6,292 nt of DNA from Paracoccaceae bacterium (GTDB lineage Bacteria > Pseudomonadota > Alphaproteobacteria > Rhodobacterales > Rhodobacteraceae): positions 1-6,292 of the forward strand of contig PWWF01000383.1 in NCBI GenBank assembly GCA_003561595.1. The letters are read 5' to 3'. A program made the translations under genes and the position numbers. The notes under the pieces are model-generated. The model saw only the letters and a program-made list of their open reading frames with translations. It did no database searches and had not been told where the DNA came from. This document shows positions 4,677 to 6,292 of the stretch, piece by piece. Position 1 is the first letter of the stretch. The number at the start of each line of letters is the position of its first letter.

Positions 4677-6292
4677 ATGTCGGACCCCGGCCCGCTCCAT
4701 GCCTTCTCGGGCGGGTTTCTGGGGCCGGGGCGGCAGGCGCGGCGCATCCGCCGCATCCTTGCGCTGGCGGGCAGCCCCGTGCGCGCAGGCTGGCCCCGCA
4801 CCGATGGTCAGGTCATCGCCTGGGGCCACAGCCCCCGCGCGGCGCGGGCAGAATATGTCGCGCGGAAAAGCAGTGCCGCGCTTCTCCGCGCCGAGGATGC
4901 CTTCCTCCGCTCGCTCTTTCCCGGCCGCGCGGGTGAGCCTACGCTGGGCCTGCTGCTGGATCGCACGGGCATCCATTTCGACCCCGCCCGACCCTCGGAT
5001 CTGGAAACCCTGCTGGCCACGCATCCGCTGGATGATCATGCCCTGCTGGAACGCGCGCGGCTGGGCATGGCCCGGATGAAACACGCAGGCCTGACGAAAT
5101 ACAGCGCTCATGATCCCGATTGCACCCCGCCCCCGCCCGGCTATGTGCTCATCGTCGATCAGGTGAAGGGCGACGCTTCGCTCACCCATGGCGGGCTCGA
5201 CGGGCCATTGCCGCCGCATCTCTTCCGCGAAATGCTGGTGCAGGCACAGCTTGACTGGCCGGGCGCGCGCATCGTCATCCGCACTCACCCCGAAACACGG
5301 GGCGGCCACCGGCAAGGCCATTTCACGGCGCAGGATGCCGATGCCCCCCATATCACGCTCTGCGATACCCCCGTCTCACCCTGGGACCTGCTCGAGGGCG
5401 CGCTGGCCGTCTACACCGTCTCGTCCCAGCTGGGGTTCGAAGCGATCCTCGCGGGCCACAAACCCCGCGTCTTTGGCCTGCCCTTCTATGCGGGCTGGGA
5501 CCTGACGCAGGACAGTATTCCCCACCCCCGCCGGGGCCGCCGACTGACCCGCGCGCAACTCTTCGCCGCCGCGATGCTGCTCTACCCGCTCTGGTATGAT
5601 CCCTGCCGCGACCGCCTCTGCCGGTTCGAGGACGCCCTCGATCACCTCGAGGCCCGGACCCGCGCCTGGCGCGCGGATCGCCACGGCTATAACGCGCTTG
5701 ACATGCGGCTGTGGAAACGCCCGCATCTGCAGGCGTTTTTCGGACACTGGCAGCGCCTGCGCTTTTCCCAAACCCCCGATCCCGACCGCCCCAACCTGAT
5801 CTGGGGCGCGGCCCCCGCCCCGCAGACAGGGCGCAGCATCAGGATCGAGGATGGCTTCCTGCGCTCGCGCGGGCTGGGCGCGGAACTCACGCCGCCCCTC
5901 TCGTTGGTCGCCGATGACACGGGCCTCTATTACGACCCCGTGCATCCCTCGCGGCTGGAGGCGCTTATCGCCGCCCCACCCCCACCCGGCGCAAGCGCCC
6001 GCGCCGAGGCGCTGGCCACGCGGATCATTGAGGCTGGCCTGAGCAAATACAACCTTGCAGGCCCACCGCCCGAGCTGCCACCCGGCCACCGTATTCTCGT
6101 GCCCGGCCAGGTCGAGGATGACGCCTCGATCCGCCTGGGCGCAGGCGAAATCCGCACCAATCTCGCCCTCTTGCAGGAAACCCGGCGCCAGAACCCCGAT
6201 GCCGTGATCCTCTACAAACCCCACCCCGATGTCGAGGCCGGGCTGCGCCCCGGTGCCATCCCCCCCGATCTCGCCCGCGCCCATGCCGATCA
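4677..6292 (+). CDS. kpsC: Capsule polysaccharide beta-Kdo transferase KpsC, two-domain, C-terminus cut by window edge
   Basis: KpsC extends the Kdo-phosphatidylglycerol primer made by KpsS with alternating beta-linked Kdo residues, using two CMP-Kdo-dependent catalytic domains (family GT107). I translated this frame directly: it is open from ATG 4677 to the edge, 538 complete codons. The N-terminal domain has EDAFLRS (73-79), DQVKGDAS (161-168), IRTHPET (H204) and VYTVSSQLGFEA (245-256), followed by GLPFYAGWDLT. The C-terminal domain repeats the order: IEDGFLRS (390-397), GQVEDDAS (477-484) and YKPHPDV (H516). Matching motifs are 312-318 residues apart, the mark of an internal duplication. 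Full-length KpsC is near 670 residues, so roughly 130 are off the edge, including the second domain's counterpart of the YTVSSQLGFEA motif. No signal peptide is seen. The start lies 8 nt after the previous stop with no clear ribosome binding site, suggesting translational coupling; no other in-frame start is nearby. Confidence 0.95.
   Translation, partial: MSDPGPLHAFSGGFLGPGRQARRIRRILALAGSPVRAGWPRTDGQVIAWGHSPRAARAEYVARKSSAALLRAEDAFLRSLFPGRAGEPTLGLLLDRTGIHFDPARPSDLETLLATHPLDDHALLERARLGMARMKHAGLTKYSAHDPDCTPPPPGYVLIVDQVKGDASLTHGGLDGPLPPHLFREMLVQAQLDWPGARIVIRTHPETRGGHRQGHFTAQDADAPHITLCDTPVSPWDLLEGALAVYTVSSQLGFEAILAGHKPRVFGLPFYAGWDLTQDSIPHPRRGRRLTRAQLFAAAMLLYPLWYDPCRDRLCRFEDALDHLEARTRAWRADRHGYNALDMRLWKRPHLQAFFGHWQRLRFSQTPDPDRPNLIWGAAPAPQTGRSIRIEDGFLRSRGLGAELTPPLSLVADDTGLYYDPVHPSRLEALIAAPPPPGASARAEALATRIIEAGLSKYNLAGPPPELPPGHRILVPGQVEDDASIRLGAGEIRTNLALLQETRRQNPDAVILYKPHPDVEAGLRPGAIPPDLARAHAD

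Noticed and set aside
4485..6284. Two long minus-strand frames (4485-5351 and 5376-6284) opposite the end of the export gene and kpsC
   Set aside because: They lie opposite a continuous kpsC frame with conserved motifs throughout, and their translations show no domain of their own.

Overview
The window is GC-rich DNA with strong codon bias. It looks like an alphaproteobacterium, most likely of the Rhodobacteraceae/Rhodobacterales. That assignment rests on the character of the ScpA, ScpB and RibE proteins and the general look of the capsule proteins. It is an inference from protein character, since no rRNA or other taxonomic marker is present.

The layout has two arms transcribed away from a shared 174-bp intergenic region (1969-2142). 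The left arm, on the minus strand, holds housekeeping genes: ribE (riboflavin synthase alpha chain), then scpA and scpB (the non-SMC subunits of the chromosome condensin). scpA and scpB overlap by 8 bp, and scpB runs off the left edge. The right arm, on the plus strand, is the start of a capsule locus of the ABC-transporter (group 2, Kps) type. It contains kpsS, a Wza/KpsD-type outer-membrane polysaccharide export lipoprotein, and kpsC, which runs off the right edge with about 538 codons visible.

The right-arm genes form one pathway. KpsS is expected to put the first beta-Kdo on a phosphatidylglycerol acceptor. The two-domain KpsC extends this to the poly-Kdo linker on which the capsule is carried. 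The export lipoprotein forms the outer-membrane end of the export channel. The ABC transporter (KpsMT), the co-polymerase (KpsE) and the capsule-specific glycosyltransferases are not in the window and would be expected further right.

kpsC is an open frame from 4677 to the right edge, with no stop inside the window. It is the longest plus-strand gene here and is easily missed if only closed ORFs are considered. Its two halves show the same ordered motifs about 312-318 residues apart, a visible internal duplication.

I see no rRNA, tRNA, CRISPR array, insertion sequence or prophage gene. The many long antisense ORFs, including ones of 477 and 419 codons, are shadows created by the GC-rich codon bias. 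I did not find a convincing undescribed system. The points most worth checking are the overlapping dyad symmetries in the divergent intergenic region, the ribE-scpAB linkage, and the lipidated, short export protein paired with KpsS/KpsC enzymes.
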